35,886 nt of DNA from Chara braunii (GCA_003427395.1 BFEA01000509.1:80691-116576); one strand, 5' to 3'. Positions 20,417-30,383 are shown, numbered from the stretch's first letter. Translations and numbers: made by a program. Notes: a model not told the origin generated them from the sequence alone.

Positions 20417-22379
20417 AATATTTTTTCCTGATGTGTTATTTTTCTCAATTATAAAAATAAAATTTAGAAGGTGTGATATTTGTTAGCGATACTAATGTTT
20501 TGAATCTGATAAACTTCAATTTTATTTTTGCATAATGTTAAGTTATATTTTTTAATAGGATGTTCATATAATAAATTGATTGTTTATGTACACTTTGTAT
20601 CTGGCTATTTGTGTTTTTTATGTGGCATTTGAGTTTTTTAAGATCGTTTTAAATAAATTATTTTAAGTTTTGTAGTGGAGAATAAAAAAAATAAAAAATA
20701 AATATAATAAGTTGAAATGCGAAATTCAATATACTCACAATGCTTGTGAAATGTGTGTTTGCAAAGGGGTAGCAATAAAGACAAACAAGCTAGAAAGAGA
20801 GGAAAATAAATTAAAAAAGTGGTTAACAACCACAATGCTTATGTCGCTCTTCCTCTTGTCAAAATATATTTTTCCTACTTAGTTGAAAGTATCAAATTAA
20901 AATATAATATATTTATTTACTAGTTTTTTTTTTTTTTTTTCCATACACCATCTTTACTAAAGTCAATCTTACTATTGAAGTTAATTTCGTTTTAGTATTA
21001 GCCTCAATATGGATACCCGATATATCAAAAACATAAATTTTATCCCATATATATATTTTCTTCCACTATTTTTTTATACTACTTAATATCGTTGTCACTT
21101 TCACTCTATTTTTTTATTGTTAGTTTTCTCGCCTTAATTATTATCACTTAAGTATTGGTGGTTATTCATTTGTAAGTCATGCAAATTATTTATCACCTCT
21201 ACTCATTCAATTATAAAAAATTTTCACTTGTGTAATAACATATGATTTCATTTTTTAAAAATAATTTAACGTAAAAAGTCGTTAAGATTTTCTATAATTA
21301 TCAATATTTACTTCAAACTTATAGAATGATAAGCGAAAACATAATTCAATAAGTGCTTACAAATATTTTGAAAGTTGTGACTTCATGAGAGCGTTATATA
21401 TAAAATGATAAATTTGGTTAATACCTTGTTAAAAACACAAAATATTTATAAGCACTATGCTTCATGCCAAGTATCGATATGTACAGGGTTATAAGCAAAA
21501 ACATGAGAGCACCATATATAAAGTGATAAAATTTGTTAATACCTTGTTACTTTAGTCAGACCAAAGTAACGCGGAGTTTCTTTCAAAAAATAATAATCCA
21601 ACTATAGCAGCGAAGTAAGAATGTTACTTGTGGCCAAAATTATGCACGGTCTGAATGCTATACATTAATGTGCAGTAAATATGAATTTAATAATGAAACT
21701 GACCAATTATAGGATTGACATACTTTTAACATGTCTTGCAGTAATAAGACCTTAACTATAATAACGAAGCGACAAACGTGTTGAAAAGACGTTAAAAACT
21801 CTGTTGGTTTTAGTAAAAAAGTTATAATTAAAATAATTGTTGAAGAAAAATGATGAAAAATAAAAAAAACAAGGAGTGTCAACAATAATACAATTCATGT
21901 GTGGTTAATTACTGCGGTAAACCTCTGTGCACATCTCCATTGTTTTTTTTTTTTTTTTTATATAACGTTCGTTGTTGTATATGTACGATTTTCATTTATC
22001 AAACCTCTAAGCACAAATTTGGTAAATATATTATTGATGGAGATGTGCTAAAGCTTCGAAGCCACGATCATCTCGACGTTCTCACTTTATTTTTCTGTGT
22101 TATGAGTTTGACTTGCAATAGATTGTCTGTCTTCCTGAATAATTATTGAATGATCTTGAAAAATTATAATTTTCAAGAGCGTGAGTGCGGATAAGTATAG
22201 GCATTGGGTGTGCGTTAACCCGTTCATAGTTACCACATACGAGACTATATGTGCTTGGGTTATACAAAGTTTGATGACTCATTATGCTCATTTTATCTCG
22301 AATGGGCAACCAACTCATCCTCATCTTTTCAATGAGGGGTTATAACCCTGTTCACTTTATATATGACCCTCTCATGTGC
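20417..22379. other. AT-rich block, part 2, no gene seen
   Basis: An imperfect direct repeat of about 50 bp (ATGAGAGCGTTATATATAAA near 21387 and ATGAGAGCACCATATATAAA near 21502, both ending TTAATACCTTGTTA) and a hairpin at 21546-21570 (GTTACTTT arms) are the only structures seen. No ORF with protein signature. Confidence 0.45.
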
Positions 22380-22605
22380 ATTTTACTTGGTCATAGATAC
22401 ATGTGCATTTGAATTTAAGGCATAACTTTGTATAACAAGAAAACAATTTTGCTAAAGAGTTAGGCAAAACTGCAATTGCCATACCCCTAGTGTAACACGT
22501 GGTGAATATGACTCTACAAACAACATTTTTTATGCACACACACACACACACAGATACATGCACAAACATACACACATGTACAAATACATATCCACTTGCA
22601 CATGA
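22380..22605. repeat. dispersed repeat R1, copy 2, in the AT-rich block
   Basis: Same orientation and order of motifs as 5481-5706: AACAAGAAAACAATTTTGCT, AAGAGTTAGGCAAAACTGCA and ATGACTCTACAAACAACATT, then a CA microsatellite. Compared with copy 1 many differences are C to T or G to A, for example CCAGAGAGTTGGGCAGGAC against CTAAAGAGTTAGGCAAAAC. This fits decay of methylated cytosines in this block. Confidence 0.7.
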
Positions 22606-23644
22606 AGACGATTGCTATCTTAAATAAAATTGTGACTACTCATCATTGATAATTTTTGTTAGTACCTCGTTACTGGATACACTTGCTTTAAAAATAAAAA
22701 TAAAAATATAAATATTATCGTCGATCACAATAATATTAATATAACACATATTTATAAATTTATGAGTGATTTTATAGTAAGATCTTTAGTTTGTGAAATT
22801 AAGTTTGGAAAGTAATTAATAGTCATATTAAACCGCCTCATTCTCTCACCGTATTGAAAATGTCATTTCGATATTGCATTTGCGGCAACTAGTTCATAAT
22901 GAGGGTTAGCAACGGTTTGCAAAAATCTTAGCTACTGACATTTATAAATTTCATGCACTCTTAGTTATCAATGAAAATATTTGAAGAAAATAAGGAATGC
23001 AAATTTGACATGAATATTTTTCATAAATATTTTAAAATTGTAACATAAAAATGGAAAAATAAATTTTTAGTAGCAAATATTTTTTTGTTTCCTTGTGCTA
23101 TTAATAAACCTAAAACACTTTGGTTCCCAAATGCTAACAATTGTCCGAACCTTAAACCACTAGTACCTCCGCCAGCGTTGGGAAATTACGAGGTTTTGTC
23201 AGTTCCCCAATAAATCGGAGGTGAGACACAGGGGCGACAATGTCCCATAATTCTGAATTTTGTAATGCCGTGAGTGAAAGGAAAAAGGGAAAAAAAAAAT
23301 GCTTTCTCTACTGCAATGATGTCGGTCAGGGTAGTCCAGGAGGCCGTGCTCACAATCTTTCTCCACAAAATGCACCTTATAGGTTGGGCGGTCACATTCT
23401 GAATGTTACTGTTTTCTTTTTTTTCTTTGTCGTGTTTCTTATAAGTCCCCTGTCCGTTAATTGCTTAAGCTGTTTGTGATATACTCAAGCTGTGTTTTGT
23501 CAGAGGATTGTAAGACTCATCACACTGACACTTAGGGGAATGTATCCAACTATTTTCATGGGCGGATCCATGTGCCCGTTTTTTCCCCCTTCTATTCTGT
23601 TTTTGGAATCTGACAACCTGGCCACGAGGCTGAGATGCCCTCAT
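22606..23644. other. end of AT-rich block, nothing recognised
   Basis: AT-rich until about 23.15 kb, then mixed. Short open frames at 23186-23395 (minus) and 23240-23479 have no signature. No RNA gene is seen. Confidence 0.4.
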
Positions 23645-23830
23645 TGAGGGCTCACTCACACTACCATTTCCAATAATGTATACAACTGCAATCACGACCA
23701 AAACCTTGTATCCATTTTTTCTTTTTTCTTTTTTGAGGTTCACGGCCGCAACTTTTTTTTTTTTGTTCTTTCCGTGAGAGTACCCTACAATTAGGAGTAG
23801 TGGTAAATAGGTAGTGTGAGGTGAAATTGA
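23645..23830. mobile_element. probable member of the CTNAGGGCA inverted-repeat family
   Basis: The left end TGAGGGCTCACTCACACTAC strongly resembles the ends of the element at 1511-1923. The right end, reverse-complemented, reads TCAATTTCACCTCACACTAC and is more diverged. The interior is 186 bp in total with no ORF. An A run follows at 23847-23876. No target duplication was identified. Confidence 0.45.
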
Positions 23831-23843
23831 GAGAAAAATATAG

Positions 23844-23878
<35 letters not shown>

Positions 23879-23936
23879 GGAGTGGTACCCAGGCTCGACA
23901 AACTCGAAGCACAATGAAATTCAAAGCTCGGAGGTA

Positions 23937-24047
23937 CTACCGTCTTCCCCCGAACACAATGCACCCTCATTTTGGCTGTATCTGGCCGGAAATATAGCTT
24001 GTATACATTCATTTTTAGGGTGCGTTATGTTGGGGGGAAGACCGTAG
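23937..24047. mobile_element. foldback MITE, CTACCGTCTTC family, copy 2 (111 bp)
   Basis: The left arm is CTACCGTCTTCCCCCGAACA and the right arm, reverse-complemented, CTACGGTCTTCCCCCCAACA. Both then continue CAATGCACCCT or TAACGCACCCT. The total length equals that of the copy at 27024-27134. No ORF and no obvious target duplication. Confidence 0.85.
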
Positions 24048-24378
24048 TGGTTTAATCAAAACATATATGTAAACGTATGTCAAATATAAAACATAAATTT
24101 TGTTCAAGTTTCAGGATTCTAATTCCGTGACATTTCCCAGCTATTTTAATCTGAGGGGGCCATTTTTTAACTCGCCGCATCCTTCGGGGCTCGGCCCACC
24201 GGACGAAAAAGGCTGCGGGCGACAGGCAAAAAGAGTTGATTTTATGGCTGCGCTGGTTCCAGAAACCTGGTTATGTACTTGAGATCAGCATCGGAAAAAA
24301 GAGGCTTATAGCGTAGAGGCATGACCCTGCAACTGGTAGCTCCCACGTCAGTCATGCTCCCAGGTCTGTTTTTCTTCA

Positions 24379-24435
24379 GGATTCGAACTCAGGCCCGCCT
24401 ATCGAGGGCACGAGTCCCCCAACGCTCTGGTCCGA
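24379..24435 (-). other. tRNA-like (SINE head) sequence
   Basis: On the minus strand the order is GACCAGAGCGTTGGGGGACT, then CTCGTGCCCTCGATAGGCGG, then GAGTTCGAATCCTG, which contains an intact B box (GTTCGAATCC). The spacing suits a tRNA-derived Pol III promoter, but acceptor and T-stem pairing are poor, so it is not a working tRNA. It may be the head of a SINE running toward lower coordinates. Confidence 0.5.
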
Positions 24436-24754
24436 AACATGCGTACTACTACTGGATGACGTCGAGCCCGGGCTCTCAGTGATGCGATTTTGGCACCTTG
24501 CCGCATGAGCTGCCTCCGTTGACAGGTCCGCGTCTACGTGGGGCAACCTTTTTTGCCCTCCGTTTTCGTTTCCCCTTCGATCCGCTTTTGCGGGTTAGGG
24601 CGGGGGGCGGCATTCCAAGGTGCTGTGCGGTTCCTGGTCGTAGTCGTTGTCACACAGTTCGTGCTTGGCAGCGGTACGAGCAGCAGCAGCAGCTTCTCTC
24701 TTCTTGGGACTTGTCTCTCTTCTCGGCTTCTTCTCTTCATCAAACACGTTGCGG

Positions 24755-25090
24755 GTAAGTTCGTTCCCTTTCCCTCCAGTTCATCTAATCCTCGTTCTTC
24801 CGGTCCTTCTTTCTTTCTCTTGTCCTTATGTTGTTGGCTTCCTCCTCGTCTTCAGTTTGTCTTCTTCTTCCTTGATCTCACGTATCGCTGTCTCCTCGTT
24901 CTCCCTCCTCTCTCTCTCTCCCTCACAGACTCCAGTTCATCTCATCCTCGTTCTTCAGGTCCTTCTTTCTTTCTCTTGTCCTTATGTTGTTGGCTTCCTC
25001 CTCGTCTTCCGTTTGTCTTCTTCTTCCTTTCTTGATCTCACGTATCGCTGTCTCCTCGTTCTCCCTCCTCTCTCTCTCTCTACCTCACAG
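24755..25090 (+). other. duplicated splice-acceptor-like tract behind a donor-like site
   Basis: GGGTAAGT with GTAAGT at 24755-24760 is a good 5' splice site. Downstream a 156-bp unit is tandemly duplicated (24774-24929 and 24930-25090). Each copy starts CTCCAGTTCATCT and ends in a long CT tract plus CTCACAG (AG at 24928 and 25090), a good 3' splice site. The upstream 24.5-24.75 kb could be an exon, but no frame there has a recognised protein. Confidence 0.45.
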
Positions 25091-25539
25091 AGGTCGATTC
25101 CTCTGCACTTGTGGCCTTCTTCCCGACGATCTTGTTCTGTTAGAGAAGCAGGAGGATAACGAAGAAGAAAAGAGGGAGGGAGGAGTAGAAAGAGGGTCGG
25201 TAATGAGTGCTTGCTATAACGAGTAATCACGACGCAGGGGGCAGGTGGATAACGGGGAAGAAGAGACGAAGAGGGGCGGTCATGATGTATGTGATGGCTT
25301 ATTCCTGATGATGATAACGAGAGCGAGAGATGGCGACGACGCCCTGCACGACGGGAGCGGGGAGAAGAAGATGGTCACGGTAGGGATGTGAAGGAGGTAT
25401 CGAGGGGGGAACGAGACGGCAAGAAGAGGAGGACGACGAGAGAAAAAAAAGACAGACTGCAGAGAGGATGTTGTGGAGGAAGATGGACAGATTAGGAAGA
25501 CGGGTGTCGGGATGATGGTGTTGTTGGGGGTCTCAGACG

Positions 25540-25651
25540 ACCTTTCTTCCCCCGAATACAACGTACGGTCAATTGTAGCAGCTGTATTTAGACTGAAGGG
25601 TACCCCAAATACAGCTATAATGAAGGTACGTTGTATTCGGGGGAAGAAGGT
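25540..25651. mobile_element. foldback MITE, CTACCGTCTTC family, copy 3 (112 bp)
   Basis: The left arm reads ACCTTTCTTCCCCCGAATAC and the right arm, reverse-complemented, ACCTTCTTCCCCCGAATACA. Both continue into ACGTAC and then TAGCAGCTGTATTTAGACTG or ATAGCTGTATTTGGG. Almost the whole element is one hairpin. It differs at the extreme ends from other copies. Confidence 0.8.
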
Positions 25652-25708
25652 AACGGGCTATCGCAGCCACTGCGTGCGATCATGGATGGTTCGATTTTAG
25701 TGAGCGTC

Positions 25709-25830
25709 AGCCCCTCGTTTGTTGTCCTCCTCTTCTCCCTCTCCCTCTCCCTCTCCCTCCCTCTCTCTCTCTCTCTCTCTCTGCCGACGGTTTACCAGGC
25801 AGTAGTGCTGTTTGACGATACATATGCGGC
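25709..25830 (+). repeat. dispersed repeat R2, copy 1
   Basis: TCAGCCCCTCGTTTGTTGTC, a CT-rich stretch, CTGCCGACGGTTTACC and GCTGTTTGACGATA follow in the same order as in the copies near 31.5 and 32.4 kb. The CT stretch is expanded here. Confidence 0.65.
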
Positions 25831-25858
25831 GCTCGTTTTGCCACCGTTAAGCAAGACG

Positions 25859-25942
25859 GTAAGCGGCTAACGGATTCAAACGGACAGCTACCGTTAAACA
25901 CAGGACAGTAAGTAGCTAACGGATTCAAACGGACAGCTACTA
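25859..25942 (+). repeat. two-copy tandem repeat, period 49 bp
   Basis: GTAAGCGGCTAACGGATTCA at 25859 and GTAAGTAGCTAACGGATTCA at 25908, each continuing AACGGACAGCTAC. Confidence 0.8.
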
Positions 25943-26134
25943 TAACCAAGGAACAAAAAAGGGGCAATGCCTAGCAAACTGAGGTATCGTAGCGATGGTG
26001 ATGCTTATGGCACTCGTGAGATGCCGCCCGTATTGCTGCAGATGATGACAAGGATGTCATTGTAATGACGAGTTGTCGTAGTAGTGGCTGTAGTTGTCTA
26101 GTGGTGTAAGAGTGATAATGGGTGATGGTGAGAG

Positions 26135-26552
26135 ATGATGATGATGATGATGATGATGACGATGACGGTTTGATGATGATGACAATGATTGATGGTGAGA
26201 GTGATGGTGGTGATGATGATGAGGATCATCTTGATAATGTCGACTCTCTTGAGTGCTTTGGCGATGCATGAGGACGTGGGCGTGGGTTTTGTTGAGGAAG
26301 CGGGAGGAGGAGGAGGAGGAGGAGGAGGAGGAGACAACGATCGAGATAACTATGATGATGATGATGATCATGGCGGATCTTGTTCTGCTCGATGGCAAGT
26401 GGACGAAGAAGAGGGAAATGATGGATGCCTGTGAAGAGTAATGGGGACGAAGAGGAAGAGGGAGTGCGCGAGGAGAATATCTGTATGTATGGAGACCGAG
26501 AGATACCGACACGAGAGGAGGAGGAGGAGGAGGAGGAGGAGGAGGAGGAGGG
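26135..26552 (+). repeat. GAT and GGA trinucleotide repeats
   Basis: (GAT)n at about 26136-26160, then (GGA)n at about 26303-26333 and 26515-26551. These give Asp, Met, Glu, Gly or Arg runs in forward frames that do not mark a gene. Confidence 0.85.
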
Positions 26553-26844
26553 GTAGCGGAAATCGAGTCTTCACGAGGCGGGAGTTGCTGCTGTTTCCAT
26601 TTTCCATTGCGCGCGCTTTTTTTTTTTTAATTATTATTTTCTTTTTTTCGCTGCTGTTATTTGGGGGGTTTTCGGCGGGAACGGGACCCAACCACCGAGC
26701 GCCGGCCGCCATCGGCGGGTCCCTATCCCGAACCCTCCAAATAGTAGTAGCAGCGCAAGAAACTCGCGTGCTTTTTTGCGCTGGTGTGGGGGGGCGCGGC
26801 GGGAAATGGACCCACCCATGGCTGCGTCGGTGGGAGCGCAGCCA

Positions 26845-27005
26845 TCGGCGGTGCTCGGTTTTCAAGCGTGTGCGTCATTGGCGGTGCTCGGTTTTCAAGC
26901 GTGTGCGTCATTGGCGGTGTTCGTTTTTCAAGTGTGTGCGTCGTCGGCGGTGCTCGGTTTTCAAGTGTTGTGCGTCATCGGCGGTGCTCGGTTTTCAAGT
27001 GTTCG
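26845..27005 (+). repeat. 33-bp minisatellite, about five copies
   Basis: The unit contains GGCGGTGCTCGGTTTTCAAG followed by a GTGTGCGTCAT word. Because 33 is divisible by three, forward frames read an 11-residue repeat such as AVLGFQACASL. The array abuts the foldback element at 27024. Confidence 0.85.
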
Positions 27006-27023
27006 CTCCCCAAACCAGCTGTA

Positions 27024-27134
27024 CTACCGTCTTCACGCGAATAGAACGCCCGGTCATTATATCTGTATTTGATGCATTTTTCAGTCCAGATACGGCCATA
27101 ATTACCGGTCGTTCTATTCCGGTGAAGACGGTAG
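27024..27134. mobile_element. foldback MITE, CTACCGTCTTC family, copy 4 (111 bp)
   Basis: The best-preserved copy. The left arm is CTACCGTCTTCACGCGAATA and the right arm, reverse-complemented, CTACCGTCTTCACCGGAATA. Both continue GAACGCCCGGTCATTAT or GAACGACCGGTAATTAT and then a TCTGTATTTG or CCGTATCTGG word. Internal words match copy 1. No ORF. Confidence 0.9.
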
Positions 27135-27171
27135 CAGCCAGCAGAATCCCCGCGGACGCCTTGTCCTCTGC

Positions 27172-27402
27172 TCCACCTCTTCTACCTCCTCTCTACCTCC
27201 TCTACCTCCTCTACCTCCTCTATCTCCTCTACCTCCTCTACCTCCTCTCTACCTCCTCTACCTCCTCTCTACCTCCTCTACCTCCTCTACCTCCTCTACC
27301 TCCTCTCTACCTCCTCTACCTCCTCTACCTCCTCTACCTCCTCTACCTCCTCTACCTCCTCTCTACCTCCTCTCTACCTCCTACCTCCTCTCTACCTCCA
27401 CC
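27172..27402 (+). repeat. CTCCTCTAC minisatellite
   Basis: A 9-bp unit CTCCTCTAC (with CTCCTCT variants) is repeated for about 230 bp. It keeps forward frames open as Leu/Tyr/Ser/Pro repeats. Confidence 0.9.
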
Positions 27403-27617
27403 ACCATTGCCTGTTGCATTTCCACCGGCCGGATCTGGTCCACCTGCTGGACCTCAACGTCTTCCATGTCGTCCTTCGACGTCCTCGATCCCTGCCGCAT
27501 ACTGTAAATCACCACTCCCATGCCATCACCTCCTCGTTATCTCTGATCTTTGGCTGCTTTCGCTCTATCAACCTGCTCCTTCTGTGCCTGCCACCGGGCA
27601 AACGGCTACCCAAATGG

Positions 27618-27823
27618 CTACCCGTCTTCCGCCGAACATAACGCATATGCGTTCTAAACGAATACAACGCGTAGGTTTGCTGTCTTTTCGAACACAATGC
27701 ATGTGCGTTCTATTCAAACAGTCCTTCCTTTCGAACACAACCCATAGGCTTGTTATTCCAAAATTCCGAAAACTCGAAACCTCGAATACAGCCCGTATGC
27801 GTTATGTTCGGGGGAAGATGGGG
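27618..27823. mobile_element. foldback MITE, CTACCGTCTTC family, expanded copy 5 (206 bp)
   Basis: The left end CTACCCGTCTTCCGCCGAAC and the right end, reverse-complemented, CCCCATCTTCCCCCGAACAT both run into ATAACGCATA. Between them similar words recur (CGAATACAACGC, CGAACACAATGCATG, CGAACACAACCCATAG, CGAATACAGCCCGTATG). This suggests internal duplication or nested insertion of arms. Confidence 0.65.
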
Positions 27824-28250
27824 AAGCCATTCTACTGGGGCAAGCCCCCCCTGCTTTCCCCTCTCCCGTCCTTCACCTCCTGTCCTCTCGCTCCTTCTCT
27901 TTGGCGCCGTCGTCGTCATCGTCGTCGTCGTTGTCCTCTCTTAGTCGTCTTACCCGTCATTATCGATGGACAGCCTCTCATTGTGCTCATCATTTCGATC
28001 AGTTAGTTTTCTTTTGGTCCTCCTGTTTTTAGGGGCTGCGCCGCGCTCTGCAGCAGTGCAATGTCCCCCGTTTTCCCATCTGAACTTCGTCCTCTCCTCT
28101 CTCTCCCCTCCTCCGCTTTGGCTTTTCCTCCTCCTTGTCCACCCTTCTTCCCCCTCCTCCCCCTCCCCTCCTCCTCGCCTCCTTCCTACTTGAAGAAGAT
28201 CTCGTCCTATTACATACATAGCAGCGGGTTAAGGACGGAAGAATCGATGA

Positions 28251-28460
28251 GGGTAGAGGAGACGATCAGGATGGAGAAGTACCTACCTATGTATTGTGGG
28301 GGGGGAGTCATAACGACATAGGGTAGAGGAGAACGATCGAGGTCGAGAAGTACCTACCTATGTTATTTGGGGGGGGAGTAATAACGACATAGCGTAGAGG
28401 AGAACGATCTATATGGAGAAATAGCTACCTACGGGGAGGGCGAGATTTTGAGGGTAGAAG
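28251..28460 (+). repeat. about 70-bp tandem repeat, three copies plus a fragment
   Basis: GGGTAGAGGA-type words start units at 28251, 28321 and 28392, with a partial one near 28452. Each full unit continues ACGATC, GAGAAGTACCTACCTATG and (in two) GGGGGGGAGT then ATAACGACATA. Confidence 0.8.
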
Positions 28461-28648
28461 AGTTAGACCGGAGGTGCAGGAGAGAAGGAGAGCAGGCAAG
28501 GAAGGGAGAGCACGAGACGAGGAGAGCAGAAGGCAAGCGTAGAAGCGGAGGAGGATGGGAGAGAATGGAGGACGGGAAGGGGAATGATGCAGAGTTGCCC
28601 GCCGTGATTGTCCTTAGTGGAAAAAACTAAGGAAAACAAAAAGCTGGG

Positions 28649-28710
28649 GTACCTAGAAAGGTAGGGTACGTAGAAAGGTAGGTACCTAGAAAGGTAGGGT
28701 ACCTAGAACA
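28649..28710 (+). repeat. short tandem repeat GTACCTAGAAAGGTAGG
   Basis: About three to four imperfect copies of a 17-21-bp unit. The unit carries internal dyad symmetry (CCTAGAAAGGTAGG). Confidence 0.75.
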
Positions 28711-29009
28711 AAAGAGAGTTGCCATCCTATCCCGCCCGTTGGCATTGTGATCAACCAGTTGGGGGAGGAGATGAAACGACCGATCGAGGAGAGGGATATG
28801 AGAGGGGATGGGAGGAGAGTAGAGGGGAGGAGAGGAGAGTAGAGTAGAGTAGAGGAGAGGAGAGGAGGTTATAACCACAAGGAGGTTTTTGAATGCTACC
28901 AGTGATATCTTTTTTCTGGAATTACAAGCACAGGAGTTCTAGTGGACAGTCGAACGAGAGTGATGATGGTGGGAATGATGATGCTCATGCCGTCGCTGCT
29001 GTCGCTGTT

Positions 29010-29118
29010 ACGGATGATGATGAAGATGGTGGCGATGATAAGATGACGATGATGGTGTTCATGATGATGATGATGATGATGCAGCTGCTGCTGCTGATGA
29101 TGATGGTAGTGATGGTAG

Positions 29119-29165
<47 letters not shown>

Positions 29166-29172
29166 GGTAGGA

Positions 29173-29203
<31 letters not shown>

Positions 29204-29210
29204 GAATCGC
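29010..29210 (+). repeat. GAT and GGA trinucleotide repeats
   Basis: A (GAT)n-rich stretch to about 29165 is followed by (GGA)n to about 29204. A 114-residue frame across it is mostly poly-Met and poly-Arg and is not a gene. Confidence 0.85.
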
Positions 29211-29389
29211 GCTAGCAATAGTGATGGCGATTGGTAGGACGCTTTCTTTTTGTTTTCTAGGCTAGGAGCAGGAAGAAGTTAGCAGAGTGATGACATGATG
29301 ATAGTGATGGAGTAGGTTATGATGAGAAGGAAAATGATAATGATGGTGTCGCTGATTGCATGCCAAGTTGCCGCGTTTCCTGGGGGGAG

Positions 29390-29425
29390 AGGAGGAGGAG
29401 GAGGAGGAGGAGGAGGAGGAGGAGA
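29390..29425 (+). repeat. GGA microsatellite
   Basis: About eleven GGA/GAG triplets follow GGGGAGA. It is similar in sequence to the tracts near 26.3 and 26.5 kb. Confidence 0.85.
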
Positions 29426-29451
29426 GGGAGGATGGGATGATATGGAGAACA

Positions 29452-29509
29452 GCGATCGCGACGGCCATTTACTGGGACAGAATCTTCGATGCAACGCCGT
29501 CGCGATCGC
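29452..29509. repeat. perfect 14-bp inverted repeat with GCGATCGC cores
   Basis: GCGATCGCGACGGC at 29452-29465 is an exact reverse complement of 29496-29509, with a 30-nt spacer. Each arm itself contains the palindrome GCGATCGC. Confidence 0.85.
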
Positions 29510-29832
29510 GACCTGGGAGTAATCAGGCTCCGGTATCTTTAAAAAAAAACAAAAACAGAAAACGAAAATGATGATTCTGCCTCTCTCCTTCTTTTCCTCT
29601 TTTTTGTAATAATATTTCTGTTCTCGGAATTTTGACTATTTACTTACATTAATGAATTATTAATTAATTATTCACTTGAGCTGCTAAAAAAATGATGTCT
29701 GAAGCGTACGCGGGCTAGGTTTGTAGCGATGCTGCTCACCGAAAGGAGAACCAAAAAAAACAAACAAACGGAGAACTCAACCCAAAAAAAAGTAGTAGTC
29801 AGCTGTTGGCCTTCAGATCCCGCCCAATAAGG

Positions 29833-29985
29833 ATCTCCCGCGCAAACAAAGTCTCTCGCGCAAATAAAATCTCTCCCGCGCAAATAGAATCTCCCGCGCA
29901 AATAGAATCTCCCGCTCAAATAGAATCTCCCGCTCAAATAGAATCTCCCGCGTAAATAGAATCTCCCACCGCAAATAGAATCTCC
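29833..29985 (+). repeat. 18-bp minisatellite, about eight and a half copies
   Basis: The unit ATCTCCCGCGCAAATAGA repeats with few changes. In minus-strand frames it reads as a six-residue repeat such as GRFYLR. There are no unique spacers, so it is not a CRISPR-like array. A C run of about 25 follows near 30000-30023. Confidence 0.92.
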
Positions 29986-30375
29986 AGGGATCCTTTCCCT
30001 CCCCCCCCCCCCCCCCCCCCCCCATTTTTCTTACTCGACTATGAAGAAAGGAACCCTGTCAGATTAGACACAGAGTGAGTTTGGTTGGGCTAATTAGGTT
30101 TTCCAAAAAAAAAAAAAGAGTCCCGACGATATTATACTGTGCGACCACTGTGGCGCTTTAAGAAGAATCGTGCTCTGTAATTGTTGTCGTTTCTCTGTAA
30201 CAATAAAAACAGCAAAATAATTGTTGTCGTGCTAGAATATAAAACGTAAGCGAAATTGTTCTGCTGTTGTAATAAATAAATAAACCAAGTAAAAAAATCG
30301 GTTGTGCTTTTATGAAAACAATTAAGGCAAAATTGTTGTTGCTGTTCTGCTCTAATAATAAATAAAGCGAATATT

Positions 30376-30383
30376 GTTGTCGT
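30376..30383 (+). repeat. 8-bp target-site duplication, left of hAT-like copy 2
   Basis: GTTGTCGT stands directly before CAGCGTTGCG and is exactly repeated at 31125-31132. Confidence 0.88.

Noticed and set aside
26441-28006. A 521-residue open frame on the + strand
   Set aside because: It runs through a GGA microsatellite (poly-Arg), the 33-bp minisatellite, a foldback element and the CTCCTCTAC array. It is open because these repeats lack stops, and there is no domain.
28893-29237. Poly-Met/Arg frame of 114 residues
   Set aside because: It comes from GAT and GGA microsatellites with no independent coding signal.
29833-29985. CRISPR-like array
   Set aside because: Units are contiguous with no unique spacers, and the context is eukaryotic.
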